64,000 nucleotides of DNA, from positions 3,782,001 through 3,846,000 of the forward strand of contig NZ_CP108101.1 in the NCBI RefSeq assembly GCF_036195325.1. Direction: 5' to 3'. Shown one piece after another: positions 25,776 through 35,385 of the stretch. The position numbers and the translations under genes are program-made. Position 1 is the first letter of the stretch. Every line of letters begins with the position of its first letter. The DNA is from Streptomyces sp. NBC_00234. GTDB lineage: Bacteria > Actinomycetota > Actinomycetes > Streptomycetales > Streptomycetaceae. Under the pieces are notes generated by a model, which saw only the letters and a list, made by a program, of their open reading frames with translations, had not been told where the DNA came from and made no database searches.

Positions 25776-26570
25776 ATGTCAGTACGAAGAATCTGGGCAT
25801 CCGTCTCCACCCTCGCCCTCGCCGCCGTCGCCGCCCTGGGCGCCGCCACTCCGGCCTCGGCAGCCGCCGGTGGCTACGTCGCTCTCGGCGACTCCTACTC
25901 CTCCGGTGTCGGAGCCGGGAGTTACCTCTCCGACAGCGGCGACTGCCGGCGCAGCACCAACGCCTATCCGTACCTCTGGGCCGCCGCGAACTCCCCGTCC
26001 TCGTTCGCCTTCGTCGCCTGCTCGGGGGCGACGACGAGTTCGGTCGCCAGCAGCCAGCTGGGCGCGCTGAGTTCGTCGACCGCGCTCGTCAGCGTCACCG
26101 CCGGCGGCAATGATGTCGGGTTCGCGACCGTCATGCAGGACTGCGTCCTGTCGAGCGAGGCCACCTGTGTGAACAGCGTGAACGCGGCGATCTCGCAGGT
26201 GGAGAACGTGCTGCCGGGACGCCTGGACTCCCTCTACGGCAACATCCGTTCGCGGGCCCCGCAGGCCCGTGTGGTGGTGCTGGGCTACCCGCGCTTCTAC
26301 AAACTCTCCGGAAGCTGCATCGCCGGGCTCACCGAGACCGAGCGCGGGGCGATCAACAGGGCGTCGGACATCCTGAACGGCGTCATGGCCAAGCGGGCCG
26401 CCGATGCCGGATTCACCTTCTCCAGCGTGGTGGACGAGTTCACCGGGCACGAGCTGTGCTCCGGCGACGCCTGGATCCACAGCGTGTCGATTCCGGTCTA
26501 CAACTCCTACCACCCCAAGGCCACGGGGCAGGCGGGCGGATATCTGCCGGCCTTCCGCTCGGCCGCGTAG
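25776..26570 (+). CDS. Secreted SGNH/GDSL lipase
   Basis: A 264-aa exported esterase. Signal peptide about 1-30 (ALAAVAALGAATPASA). The block I motif GDSYSSG has the nucleophile Ser40; VTAGGNDVGF supplies the oxyanion Gly/Asn; the C-terminal HPKATGQ carries the catalytic His with the Asp three residues before in the family replaced by NSYH. Six cysteines form the disulfides typical of Streptomyces SGNH lipases. It likely hydrolyses lipids or esters outside the cell. A strong terminator follows. Confidence 0.92.
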   Translation: MSVRRIWASVSTLALAAVAALGAATPASAAAGGYVALGDSYSSGVGAGSYLSDSGDCRRSTNAYPYLWAAANSPSSFAFVACSGATTSSVASSQLGALSSSTALVSVTAGGNDVGFATVMQDCVLSSEATCVNSVNAAISQVENVLPGRLDSLYGNIRSRAPQARVVVLGYPRFYKLSGSCIAGLTETERGAINRASDILNGVMAKRAADAGFTFSSVVDEFTGHELCSGDAWIHSVSIPVYNSYHPKATGQAGGYLPAFRSAA

Positions 26571-26602
26571 CACGCGGAGTCCACCCCCACGGGTTCCCCA
26601 CG

Positions 26603-26646
26603 GATGCGGCGGTGCCCCGGAGTCCGCTCCGGGGCACCGCCGCATC
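26603..26646 (+). terminator. Terminator between lipase and methyltransferase genes
   Basis: Perfect 19-bp inverted repeat (26603-26621 with 26628-26646), 6-nt loop, between convergent genes; serves both. Confidence 0.8.
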
Positions 26647-26662
26647 GCCGTGACCCCCGTGA

Positions 26663-27499
26663 TCAGCCGCCGGTCCGGCGCGACGCCTTGATCGAGTACA
26701 TCAGCGGGATACGGGGACGGTCCGCCGGGAACCGGTAGTAGCCGTCACCCTGCCGCTCCAGCGCGCCGAAGCGTGCGAAGAGCGAGGCGTCGTGCTCGTG
26801 GAGCAGCTCGATCCGCAGCCCGGCAGCGGCCAGCGCCGAGACGACCTCACCGATCGGATGCTGCCATTCGACGCTCCGGTTGTGGATCGTCGGAGCGTCG
26901 AAGTCGGTGTACGTGCCCGGGGTTTCGTCCACCCATGCCTCGCGGCTGAAGTAGTCGTAGGTGATCCGGGAGCCCGTCGCGTCGTCCAGCGCGTCGGTCA
27001 GCGGATGGAACTCCGCGAGGTAGAGGAAGCCGCCGGGCGCGACGAGCGAGGCGGCGGTCTCCGCCCAGCGCTCGATGTCGGGAAGCCAGTTCAGGGCGCC
27101 GAGGCCGGTGTAGACGATGTCGTACGAGGAGTCGGGGACGGCCTCCGCCGCGTCGTACACGTCGGCGGCGACGAACGCGGCCCGCTCCGGCGTGAGGCCG
27201 AGGGAGCGGGCGAGGCCGCGGGCGGTCTCCACGGCCGGCTCGGAGAAGTCGAGGCCGACCACGTGCGCGGCGCCGTGCCGGGCCCAGGACAGGGTGTCGA
27301 GTCCGATGTGGCACTGGAGGTGCAGGAGGGACTTTCCGGTGACGTCGCCGACCTCCGCGAGCTCGAAGTCGCGCAGCGCGTCCTTCCCGGCGCGGAACGC
27401 GTCCAGGTCGTAGAAGTCGCTCGCCGCGTGTATCGCCACCCGCTCGTCCCACCGCGCGCGGTTGGCGTCGTGCCAGTCGTCCGGAGTCGCTGCATACAT
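26663..27499 (-). CDS. Class I SAM-dependent methyltransferase
   Basis: A 278-aa Rossmann methyltransferase. SAM motif I appears as SLLHLQCHIGLDTLSWARHGA (about 57-77; HLQCHIGxDT replaces the usual GxGxG), then VVGLDFSEPAVE and SYDIVYTGLGALNWLPDIERW. The HLQCHFGLDTLSLA pattern marks a common actinobacterial group of unknown substrate. It starts about 90 bp from the divergent S9 peptidase gene. Confidence 0.85.
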   Translation of the reverse strand: MYAATPDDWHDANRARWDERVAIHAASDFYDLDAFRAGKDALRDFELAEVGDVTGKSLLHLQCHIGLDTLSWARHGAAHVVGLDFSEPAVETARGLARSLGLTPERAAFVAADVYDAAEAVPDSSYDIVYTGLGALNWLPDIERWAETAASLVAPGGFLYLAEFHPLTDALDDATGSRITYDYFSREAWVDETPGTYTDFDAPTIHNRSVEWQHPIGEVVSALAAAGLRIELLHEHDASLFARFGALERQGDGYYRFPADRPRIPLMYSIKASRRTGG

Positions 27500-27588
27500 G
27501 CCTGCAAGCTACCCACCGGCCGGGGACCGCGGCGAACAGTTATCCACAGGCCACTCGGTCGCGGCGCCCGATCGGGTTGGATGGTGGC

Positions 27589-29424
27589 ATGAGCGACACA
27601 CAGAACGCCTCGTCCGCGCCGGAGTGGGAGCAGCGTTTCCGCGCGCCCCGCGTGTCCCTGCCCGACTGGGCCGAGGACGCGCCCGACCGCTCGCTCTTCG
27701 TCTCCAACGCCACCGGGACGTACGAGCTCTACGCATGGGACCGGGCGAGCGGGCAGCAGCGTCAGGTGACCGACCGGCCCAACGGGACGACCGACGGACT
27801 GCTGACCCCCGACGGCTCGGCGGTCTGGTGGTTCAGCGATACCGACGGTGACGAGTTCGGCGTGTGGATGCGCCAGCCCTTCGACGGCGCCCAGGGCGAG
27901 GACGAGCCCGCCGCCCAGGGGCTCGAAGCCTCCTACCCGGCCGGCCTCGCCATCGGCCGCGACGGCACGGCGGTGATCGGCCGGTCCACCGACGAGGAGG
28001 GCACGACCGTCCACGTCGTACGGCCCTCGGGCGCTCCCGTGGAGATCTACCGGCACCGGGAGTCCGCCGGGGTCGGGGACCTCTCCTACGACGGCACGCT
28101 GGTCGCTCTGGAGCACACCGAGCACGGCGACGCGATGCACTCCGCGCTGCGAGTGGTGCGGCTGCACGGCAGCACCGGCGCCGAAGGCGGGGAAAGCGCC
28201 CCCACGGTCGCCGAGCTGGACGACACCGAAGGCGGCACGAAGGAGCTCGGCCTCGCCGTGCTGGGCTTCGCCCCGGTGGCCGGGGACACCAGGCTCCTCG
28301 TCGGGCACCAGCGCCGCGGTCGCTGGGAGCCGATGATCTGGGACCCGGTCGCGGGCACCGAGACGCACCTCCCGATCGACCTCCCGGGCGACGTGGGCGC
28401 CGAGTGGTATCCGGACGGCTCCGCGCTGCTGATCGAGCACAGCTTCGAGGCCCGCAGCGAGCTGTGGCGCTACGAGCCCGCCACGGAGGAGCTGGTCCGG
28501 GTGGAGACGCCGGCCGGCACGGTGTCGGGCGCGACCGCCCGCCCGGACGGCACCGTGGAGTACCTCTGGTCCTCGGCCGCGCAGCCGCCCGTCGTCCGGT
28601 CCACGACCGGCGCCGTGGTCCTCGACCCGCCCGGCGCGAAGGCACCGGCCTCGGTGCCCGTCGAGGACGCGTGGGTGGAGGGACCCGGCGGCCGGATCCA
28701 CGCCCTCGTCCAGCGGCCCGCCACCGGGGACGGCCCGTTCCCGACCGTCTTCGAGATCCACGGCGGCCCGACCTGGCACGACAGCGATGCCTTCGCGTCC
28801 GGTCCGGCCGCCTGGGTGGACCACGGCTTCGCCGTCGTACGGGTCAACTACCGCGGGTCCACCGGATACGGCCGCGCCTGGACGGACGCGCTCAAGCACC
28901 GGGTCGGGCTGATCGAGCTGGAGGACATCGCGGCCGTCCGCGACTGGGCGGTGAAGTCCGGTCTCGCCGACCCGGCCCGGCTGGTCCTGGCGGGCGGCTC
29001 CTGGGGCGGCTACCTCACGCTGCTCGGTCTCGGTACGCAGCCGGACGCCTGGGCGCTCGGGCTGGCCGCCGTTCCCGTCGCCGACTACGTCACGGCGTAC
29101 CACGACGAGATGGAGGCCCTGAAGGCGATGGACCGCACGCTGCTGGGCGGCACACCGGAGGAGGTGCCCGAGCGCTTCGAGGCGTCCTCCCCGCTCACGT
29201 ACGTCGACGCGGTGCGCGCCCCCGTCTACATCTCGGCCGGCGTCAACGATCCGCGCTGCCCCATCCGTCAGGTGGAGAACTACGTGGACCGGCTGAAGGC
29301 CCGCGACGCGGTGCACGAGGTGTACCGGTACGACGCGGGCCACGGATCGCTCGTCGTGGAGGAGCGGATCAAGCAGGTCCGGCTGGAGCTCGACTTCGCG
29401 CTCAGGCATCTCGGACGGGTGTGA
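27589..29424 (+). CDS. S9 family peptidase (acylaminoacyl/prolyl oligopeptidase type)
   Basis: A 611-aa cytoplasmic serine peptidase: an N-terminal beta-propeller (about 1-360) with TolB-like repeats and a C-terminal alpha/beta hydrolase domain. The catalytic Ser471 is in AGGSWGGYLT; the acid is in SAGVNDPRCP and His in YDAGHGS. HGGPTWHDSDAF supplies the oxyanion site. It would cleave short peptides or N-acylated peptides. ATG 27589 is preferred; ATG 27577 is 4 codons upstream. Confidence 0.92.
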   Translation: MSDTQNASSAPEWEQRFRAPRVSLPDWAEDAPDRSLFVSNATGTYELYAWDRASGQQRQVTDRPNGTTDGLLTPDGSAVWWFSDTDGDEFGVWMRQPFDGAQGEDEPAAQGLEASYPAGLAIGRDGTAVIGRSTDEEGTTVHVVRPSGAPVEIYRHRESAGVGDLSYDGTLVALEHTEHGDAMHSALRVVRLHGSTGAEGGESAPTVAELDDTEGGTKELGLAVLGFAPVAGDTRLLVGHQRRGRWEPMIWDPVAGTETHLPIDLPGDVGAEWYPDGSALLIEHSFEARSELWRYEPATEELVRVETPAGTVSGATARPDGTVEYLWSSAAQPPVVRSTTGAVVLDPPGAKAPASVPVEDAWVEGPGGRIHALVQRPATGDGPFPTVFEIHGGPTWHDSDAFASGPAAWVDHGFAVVRVNYRGSTGYGRAWTDALKHRVGLIELEDIAAVRDWAVKSGLADPARLVLAGGSWGGYLTLLGLGTQPDAWALGLAAVPVADYVTAYHDEMEALKAMDRTLLGGTPEEVPERFEASSPLTYVDAVRAPVYISAGVNDPRCPIRQVENYVDRLKARDAVHEVYRYDAGHGSLVVEERIKQVRLELDFALRHLGRV

Positions 29425-29528
29425 CGTCGAGCCCGTCCGGGCTTCGAGGACGGGACGGTGGCCGCGCCGCACCGTCGACGGACGGCCCCCGCTCCGGACC
29501 CGCGGAGCGGGGACCGTACCGTGGAGGG

Positions 29529-30335
29529 GTGTACCGGTTCCTGCTGACCCCGCGATGGTGGGGGATCAACCTCTTCGTCGTGCTGGCCATCCCGTTCTGC
29601 GTGTTCATGGGCACCTGGCAGCTCGGCCGCTTCGAGGACCGCGTGCAGTCGCACGAGGAGGCCGAGAAGCGGCCCGATCCGAGTACGCGCGCCGCCAAGC
29701 CCCTCGACTCCCTGCTGCCGGTCGACAAGGTGACGTCCGGCAGCCCCGCGACCGCCACCGGGACGTACGCCGAGCAGTTCCTCGTCCCCGGCCGCGAGCT
29801 GGACGACCGCAACGGCTTCTACGTCCTCAACCTGCTCCGTACCGACAGCGGCAAGGCCCTGCCTGTCGTACGCGGCTGGCTGCCCGGCACCGCGGGACGG
29901 ACCGAGGTGCCCGCCGCACCTTCCGGCACCGTCACCGTCACCGGTGATCTCCAGGCGTCCGAGAACGCGGGCACCGACGGTGTGCACTCCGAGGGCGGAC
30001 TGCCCGAGGGCCAGCTCGGCATGATCAGCGCCGCGTCGCTGGTGAACCTCGTCCCGTACGACGTGTACGACGCCTGGGTCACGCTGCAGGAGCCCGAGGC
30101 GGGCGCTGCGGGCGGCACGGCGAAGGGCGCGAACGGCGCGAGTGCGCTGAAGCCGGTGCCCGCGGAGGCGCCGCAGGGCAGCGGGCTCGACCTGAAGGCG
30201 TTCCAGAACCTCGGCTACACCGGCGAGTGGTTCGTCTTCGGCGGCTTCGTGCTCTTCATGTGGTTCCGGCTGCTGCGGCGCGAGGCCGAGGCGGCACGCG
30301 ACGTGGAACTGGGACTCGCGGCCGACGCCGACTGA
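29529..30335 (+). CDS. SURF1 family cytochrome oxidase biogenesis protein
   Basis: A 268-aa membrane protein with the SURF1 layout: helix 1 (WWGINLFVVLAIPFCVFMGTWQLGRF, including the conserved GxWQLGR), an external domain with ASLVNLVPYDVYDAWVTLQE, and a C-terminal helix (GEWFVFGGFVLFMWFRLL). It assists assembly of aa3-type cytochrome c oxidase. GTG start; GGAGG is unusually close to it, so the true start is uncertain by a few codons. Confidence 0.9.
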   Translation: MYRFLLTPRWWGINLFVVLAIPFCVFMGTWQLGRFEDRVQSHEEAEKRPDPSTRAAKPLDSLLPVDKVTSGSPATATGTYAEQFLVPGRELDDRNGFYVLNLLRTDSGKALPVVRGWLPGTAGRTEVPAAPSGTVTVTGDLQASENAGTDGVHSEGGLPEGQLGMISAASLVNLVPYDVYDAWVTLQEPEAGAAGGTAKGANGASALKPVPAEAPQGSGLDLKAFQNLGYTGEWFVFGGFVLFMWFRLLRREAEAARDVELGLAADAD

Positions 30336-30375
30336 GGCACCGGCCTCCGGCGCGGGGGCGGGGCTGTGGAGACGT

Positions 30376-30414
30376 GAGAAGGGGGACGGCCCGGTGCGGG
30401 CCGTCCCCCTTCTC
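30376..30414. terminator. Bidirectional terminator after SURF1
   Basis: Perfect 18-bp inverted repeat (30376-30393 with 30397-30414) around a 3-nt loop, followed by a T-rich CTCGTTCTCGCTTCTC stretch. It lies between convergent genes. Confidence 0.85.
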
Positions 30415-30436
30415 GTTCTCGCTTCTCACATCACGC

Positions 30437-31756
30437 TCACGGAGAGGCGGTGAGCACTCCCGTGCGGTAGATCGTGCCCGCACAGGCATTTTCGATCTTC
30501 GTCTCCGCCGTCGGCGCACCCACCTCCGGGGTGTGCGTCACCGCGATGCTGCCGTCCGCGATCCCGCCGTCCTCGTCGGCGAACTGCGCCTCCGTGTCCG
30601 TCGGGGTCGTGCCCTCGCCCGTGGAGCCGCCGACGCCGTCCGTCGGGGTGGGGCTGGGCGAGGCGCCGTCCGTCGGGCACGTGTCCGAGGGCACCCAGGC
30701 GAACCGCACCTCGTACGCCATGGCCGGCTTCAGCATCACCGTGCCGGGCTCCAGCGAGGGATCGGGCAGCCCGGCCGCCGCGTCCCCCGCGGTGTGCTGC
30801 ACGACCTGGATCTTGAGCGGGTCGGCCGCTCCCATCGCCTGCACACCCACCGAGCCGTCGCTGCTCACCGAGCAGTCGTCGCCGGACACGTTGGAGATCC
30901 GGAAGGTGCCGTACACCGTGCCGTCCGCACCGGCCGCGCCCGACTCGGCCGAGACGACACCCAGCTGGTTCGGCTCACAGCTGGGCATGGCGGCCACTTC
31001 GGAGCGCGGGGTGTCGGCGACGCCGCCGATGACCTTGGGATCGGGGGCGGTGCCGCCGGCCGCCGAGGGGGACGCGGAGTTGCCCGGATCGCCCTTGCCG
31101 CCGTCGGTCACCGTGTCGGCGGGCCCGGGGTCCTCGTCGGTGCCGGGCTCCTCGCCCGCCTCCGAGCCGCTGCCCCCGTGGGCCTCCTCGCCGTGACCGG
31201 CTATGGCGGAGTTCACGCCGGCGCTGCCGTCCGAGGTCGCGACGTGCACGAACGCGGGTACGGCGGTGCCGATCAGCAGGGCCGCCGCGGCGGCCCCGAC
31301 GACGGCCTGCCGCCGCCGCGCCCGCCGGGCGGGCACCGCGCGGTGCAGGTGGTCGAGGGTGCCGTTGGAGGGCTGGAGGTCCTGGACGGCTCCCCGCAAC
31401 AGGCGGCGCAGGGCGACCTCGTCGAGGTCGCCTTCCGCGTCACCGCTGCCGGTCCCGCTCCCCGGCTGTGCGCCGAAGAGACCGGTCAGCACGCTCGCAT
31501 CCGCCGCGGCGGCTTCGTTCTCCGCCGGCTTCCGGGCCTGACGGCCGGCCGGGCCGAGGGTGGGTTCCAGGCCGGGCCGCAGTACGGGCTGCGGGTCCTC
31601 GTCCCGTTCCGGTTCGAACTCCGGTCCCGGTTCCGGCGCCTGGCCGCCTGCGGACTCGGCACCGTCCGAGGGGGCGTTCGGTGTGTTTTCCGACCCGTGG
31701 TTCACAATTCCGTTTCCAGTCCGGTCGTTCTCACGCCTGTGCTCGGGGCCACTCAT
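30437..31756 (-). CDS. Membrane protein partner of the SigE-family sigma factor
   Basis: A 439-aa protein whose start overlaps the sigma-factor stop by four bases (ATGA). The N-terminal region (1-165) is cytoplasmic and Pro/Glu-rich, with an LRRLLRGAVQDLQPSNGTLDHLHRAVPARRARRR segment. One membrane helix follows (about 168-190), then a Gly/Ser-rich linker and an external domain with a Cys-containing beta-rich core (PSCEPNQLG...CTV-like). The topology and coupling suggest an anti-sigma or sensor role, but there is no recognisable ZAS zinc motif. Confidence 0.75.
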   Translation of the reverse strand: MSGPEHRRENDRTGNGIVNHGSENTPNAPSDGAESAGGQAPEPGPEFEPERDEDPQPVLRPGLEPTLGPAGRQARKPAENEAAAADASVLTGLFGAQPGSGTGSGDAEGDLDEVALRRLLRGAVQDLQPSNGTLDHLHRAVPARRARRRQAVVGAAAAALLIGTAVPAFVHVATSDGSAGVNSAIAGHGEEAHGGSGSEAGEEPGTDEDPGPADTVTDGGKGDPGNSASPSAAGGTAPDPKVIGGVADTPRSEVAAMPSCEPNQLGVVSAESGAAGADGTVYGTFRISNVSGDDCSVSSDGSVGVQAMGAADPLKIQVVQHTAGDAAAGLPDPSLEPGTVMLKPAMAYEVRFAWVPSDTCPTDGASPSPTPTDGVGGSTGEGTTPTDTEAQFADEDGGIADGSIAVTHTPEVGAPTAETKIENACAGTIYRTGVLTASP

Positions 31757-32415
31757 GCCTGCGCCTCCATCACGACGCGCAGCGCCGCGATGCCTCGGGA
31801 TCCGTACGCCTTGACCGAGCCCAGCGATATGCCCAGGGTCTCCGCGACCTGGGCCTCCGTCATATCCGCGAAGTAGCGCAGCACCAGCACCTCGCGCTGG
31901 CGTCGCTGCAGCCCCTTCATCGCCTTGATCAGCGCGTCCCGCTCCAGCTGGTCGTACGCCCCCTCCTCCGCGCTCGCCATGTCCGGCATCGGCTTGGAGA
32001 GCAGCTTCAGCCCGAGGATGCGGCGACGCAGTGCGGAGCGGGAGAGGTTGACCACCGTCTGGCGGAGGTACGCGAGCGTCTTCTCCGGGTCACGTACCCG
32101 ATTGCGCGCCGAGTGCACGCGGATGAACGCCTCCTGCACCACGTCCTCACAGGAGGCGGTGTCGTCCAGCAGCAGGGCCGCGAGGCCGAGCAGCGAACGG
32201 TAGTGGGCGCGATAGGTCTCGGTGAGGTGATCGACCGTGGTCCCCGCTGCCACCGTCTCGTCAGCGCCCTCGCGCTGCGAAGGCAGCCGAGTCGAACGCG
32301 CAGCGGGCATGGGCGCAATCACCGGCATACCGCCGGGTGCGCGGGGCCTCCGGAGCGGACGCAAGGAAGCGCCTCGCAACGGGCCCACCACTGTGATGTC
32401 GAGAACCTCTGCCAC
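31753..32415 (-). CDS. RNA polymerase sigma factor, SigE/ECF family
   Basis: A 220-aa ECF sigma factor with sigma-2 (YRAHYRSLLGLAALLLDDTASCEDVVQEAFIRVH, about 66-100) and sigma-4 (LQRRQREVLVLRYFADMTEAQVAETLGISLGSVKAYGSRGIAALR). It has a long Pro/Arg-rich N-terminal extension; the GTG at 32415 lacks a ribosome binding site and ATGs at 32328 or 32310 are possible starts. Coupled to a membrane partner downstream, so it is probably activated by an envelope or redox signal. Confidence 0.88.
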   Translation of the reverse strand: MAEVLDITVVGPLRGASLRPLRRPRAPGGMPVIAPMPAARSTRLPSQREGADETVAAGTTVDHLTETYRAHYRSLLGLAALLLDDTASCEDVVQEAFIRVHSARNRVRDPEKTLAYLRQTVVNLSRSALRRRILGLKLLSKPMPDMASAEEGAYDQLERDALIKAMKGLQRRQREVLVLRYFADMTEAQVAETLGISLGSVKAYGSRGIAALRVVMEAQA

Positions 32416-32685
32416 GCCAGTTGGACACGCTTCCCCCCGTCAGGGTTGTACGCGTGCGCCACCGCGTTTGGCGCTGTGCGACATGCCCTCATACGTACCT
32501 GCTCTTCCCCGAATGCCCCATTCATGCGCCCCGCCACGCAAGAGTGACGGCATAGACGCACCCGCTCGACTCGCGGTTGCAGAAGGCCAGGAGATCATCG
32601 TCGGATACGGCAATGTCCCAGCTCAAGAGGTTCAGACCCGCTACTTGCTCACAAGGAACGCACAGATCCTACAAAACCCGCGCGA

Positions 32686-33750
32686 TCAGGTCCGGGGAAA
32701 TTCGGCCGCCACCGACTCGGCGATCTGGGCGACGTTCAGTGCCGCACCTTTTCGGAGGTTGTCGCCGCAGACGAACATGTCGAGGGCGCGGGGATCGTCC
32801 ATCGACTGCCGCACGCGCCCGACCCAGGTCGGATCCGTGCCCACTACATCGGACGGGGTGGGGAAGTCACCGGCGGCCGGGCTGTCGAAGAGCACGACCC
32901 CGGGGGCGGTCGCCAGGATCTCGTGGGCGCGGTCGACGGTGACCTCGTTCTCGAAGCGCGCGTGGACCGACATCGAGTGCGTCGCGACGACGGGGACGTA
33001 CACACAGGTCGCGGCGACCCGCAGACCCGGCAGGTCCAGGACCTTCCGGCACTCCTCGCGGATCGCGAGCTCCTCGGACGACCAGCCGTTTCCGGCATCG
33101 ACACCCGCCCACGGCACGACGTTCAGCGCCACGGGCGCGGCGAAGGGGCTCGCCTCGCCGTCCCCGAGGGCACGTCGTACGTCCCCGGGGTGCGTGCCGA
33201 GCTCCGTACCGGCCACCAGCGACAGTTCCTCGCGCAGCGCCGCGACGCCCTCGCGGCCCGCGCCGCTCACCGCCTGGTACGAGGAGACGATCAGCTCCTG
33301 GAGCCCGAACTCGGCGTGCAGGGCGCCGACGGCGACGATCAGCGACAGGGTCGTGGCGTGCGGGGACGCGACGATGCCGCGCGGCCGGAGCCGGGCGGCA
33401 TGGGGGTTGATCTCGGGAACGACCAGCGGCACGTCGTCGTCCCTGCGGAAGGCCGCCGAGTCGTCGATGACCACGGTGCCCTTGGACGCGGCGACCGGCC
33501 CCCACTGGGCGGACACCTCGTCCGGCACCAGGAAGAGGGCCACGTCGACGTCGTCGAACACGTCCTCGGTGAGGGCGAGGACCTCGGTCTCCTCACCGCG
33601 GACGACCAGCTTGCGGCCGGCCGAGCGCGGCGAGGAGATCAGCTTCACGTCGCCCCAGACATCCGCGTGCTGCGAGAGGATCTGGAGCATGACGCCGCCG
33701 ATCACCCCGGTCGCACCGACGACCGCGAGCGAAGGGCGGCTGTGCGTCAT
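32686..33750 (-). CDS. asd: Aspartate-semialdehyde dehydrogenase homologue lacking the catalytic cysteine
   Basis: A 354-aa Asd-family protein with an intact NADP-binding start ([18 protein letters not shown]), [17 protein letters not shown], and a histidine box ([18 protein letters not shown]). The active-site motif, normally PNCTT, reads PHATT: the nucleophilic Cys is Ala132 (codon GCC, plus-strand 33355-33357). It should not form the thioacyl intermediate. Its start overlaps the ask stop by four bases, so it keeps the classic ask-asd operon position. It may have a structural or regulatory role, or the true enzyme is encoded elsewhere. Confidence 0.88.
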   Translation of the reverse strand: MTHSRPSLAVVGATGVIGGVMLQILSQHADVWGDVKLISSPRSAGRKLVVRGEETEVLALTEDVFDDVDVALFLVPDEVSAQWGPVAASKGTVVIDDSAAFRRDDDVPLVVPEINPHAARLRPRGIVASPHATTLSLIVAVGALHAEFGLQELIVSSYQAVSGAGREGVAALREELSLVAGTELGTHPGDVRRALGDGEASPFAAPVALNVVPWAGVDAGNGWSSEELAIREECRKVLDLPGLRVAATCVYVPVVATHSMSVHARFENEVTVDRAHEILATAPGVVLFDSPAAGDFPTPSDVVGTDPTWVGRVRQSMDDPRALDMFVCGDNLRKGAALNVAQIAESVAAEFPRT

Positions 33751-35018
33751 CGTCCGGTGCCTCCGTAGACCACGGCCTCGTCGGAGTCGCTGTCGAGTCC
33801 GAAGGCGGTGTGCACGGCGCGCACTGCCTCGTTGACGTCGTCGGCGCGGGTGACCACCGAGATGCGGATCTCGGATGTCGAGATGAGCTCGATGTTCACA
33901 CCCGCGTCGGAGAGGGCCTCGAAGAAGAGGGCCGTGACGCCGGGGTTGGTCTTCATACCCGCGCCGACCAGGGAGATCTTGGCGATCTGGTCGTCGTAGC
34001 GCAGCGAGTCGAAGCCGATCGCGCCCTTCTGCCGCTCCAGGGCGTCGATGGCCTTGCGGCCCTCGGACTTCGGGAGCGTGAAGGAGATGTCCGTCAGACC
34101 CGTCGACGCGGCGGAGACGTTCTGCACCACCATGTCGATGTTGACTTCCGCGTTCGCGATGGTGCGGAAGATCGCGGCGGCCTCGCCCGGCTTGTCGGGC
34201 ACGCCGACGACCGTGACCTTGGCCTCCGAGACGTCGTGGGCGACTCCGGAGATGATCGCGTGCTCCACCTGCTGGTCCCCTTGCGGCTCGTTGCTGACCC
34301 AGGTGCCGCGCAGTCCGGAGAAGGACGAGCGGACGTGGATCGGAATGTTGTAACGGCGTGCGTACTCGACGCAGCGGTGCAGGAGCACCTTGGAGCCGGA
34401 CGCGGCCAGCTCCAGCATGTCCTCGGAGGAGATCCAGTCGATCTTCCGGGCCTTCTTCACGACCCGCGGGTCGGCGGTGAAGACACCGTCCACATCGGTG
34501 TAGATCTCACAGACCTCGGCGTCCAGCGCCGCCGCGAGTGCGACGGCGGTGGTGTCGGATCCACCGCGGCCGAGGGTGGTGATGTCCTTCTTGTCCTGGG
34601 ACACGCCCTGGAACCCGGCGACGATCGCGATGTTGCCCTCGTCGAGCGCGGTACGAATCCGGCCCGGCGTGACATCGATGATCCGCGCTTTGTTGTGAAC
34701 CGAGTCGGTGATGACGCCGGCCTGACTGCCCGTGAACGACTGGGCCTCGTGGCCCAGGTTTTTGATCGCCATGGCCAGCAGCGCCATGGAGATCCGCTCT
34801 CCCGCGGTCAGCAGCATGTCGAACTCACGCCCGGCAGGAATCGGGGAAACCTGCTCGGCGAGATCGATCAACTCGTCCGTCGTGTCGCCCATCGCTGACA
34901 CCACGACAACCACCTGGTTGCCGTTCTTCTTGGCATCGACGACTCGCTTGGCGACGCGCTTGATGCCCTCGGCATCGGCTACGGAGGAGCCTCCGTACTT
35001 CTGCACGACAAGGCCCAC
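33747..35018 (-). CDS. ask: Aspartate kinase
   Basis: A 423-aa aspartokinase that phosphorylates aspartate, first step to Lys, Thr, Met and diaminopimelate. [13 protein letters not shown] at the N-terminus, [18 protein letters not shown], and two C-terminal ACT domains. GTG start with GAGGAG 5 nt upstream. An in-frame GTG at 34268 (residue 251) has AAGGGG 8 nt upstream and could initiate a separate 173-aa ACT-domain beta subunit, as known for actinobacterial aspartokinases. Confidence 0.97.
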   Translation of the reverse strand: MGLVVQKYGGSSVADAEGIKRVAKRVVDAKKNGNQVVVVVSAMGDTTDELIDLAEQVSPIPAGREFDMLLTAGERISMALLAMAIKNLGHEAQSFTGSQAGVITDSVHNKARIIDVTPGRIRTALDEGNIAIVAGFQGVSQDKKDITTLGRGGSDTTAVALAAALDAEVCEIYTDVDGVFTADPRVVKKARKIDWISSEDMLELAASGSKVLLHRCVEYARRYNIPIHVRSSFSGLRGTWVSNEPQGDQQVEHAIISGVAHDVSEAKVTVVGVPDKPGEAAAIFRTIANAEVNIDMVVQNVSAASTGLTDISFTLPKSEGRKAIDALERQKGAIGFDSLRYDDQIAKISLVGAGMKTNPGVTALFFEALSDAGVNIELISTSEIRISVVTRADDVNEAVRAVHTAFGLDSDSDEAVVYGGTGR

Positions 35019-35385
35019 GTGCGCTCCTCGCTCAATTCAATAGTGCGGTCGGCTCAGTTTAACGAGCAGCCCGGAATCGCCTCGTCCTTACCAGATGGTG
35101 AGATGTCCCGCCCACCACGTGGTCCGGCGTGTCGACCCGAACTGCCCGTACGAGGTTGCTGCCCGCCGAACGCCGGGCCACGCCCCTTTGTGTCCCAGCC
35201 CACACCGACGAGGGCTCACACCTGCCCCGGGCCGCTGTCCGGTGAGCTCACGTGCGGCCCCCTTTCCGCGCAAGAAACGGGATCACTTCCACGATAGGTC
35301 GATGTGTACCGGATCTCAGGTGCTGCGGCGCACTCCCGCGCCCGTCGGCGGCGTCTCGGCACGGCAACGTCCCCTGAGTAGGCTC
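35019..35385. other. 367-bp divergent intergenic region upstream of ask
   Basis: Contains the ask promoter and leader on the minus strand and the PPOX promoter on the plus strand. No open frame with a ribosome binding site, no obvious riboswitch or attenuator structure seen. Confidence 0.4.

Noticed and set aside
27091-29472. 793-codon minus-strand open frame across the S9 peptidase
   Set aside because: Antisense shadow; Pro/Gly/Arg/Val-rich translation without domain signal, while the plus strand has a full S9 peptidase with catalytic triad.
27864-29528. Long plus-strand frame upstream of SURF1 in the SURF1 frame
   Set aside because: The open frame is an Arg-rich shadow of the S9 gene; true SURF1 similarity begins only at 29529.
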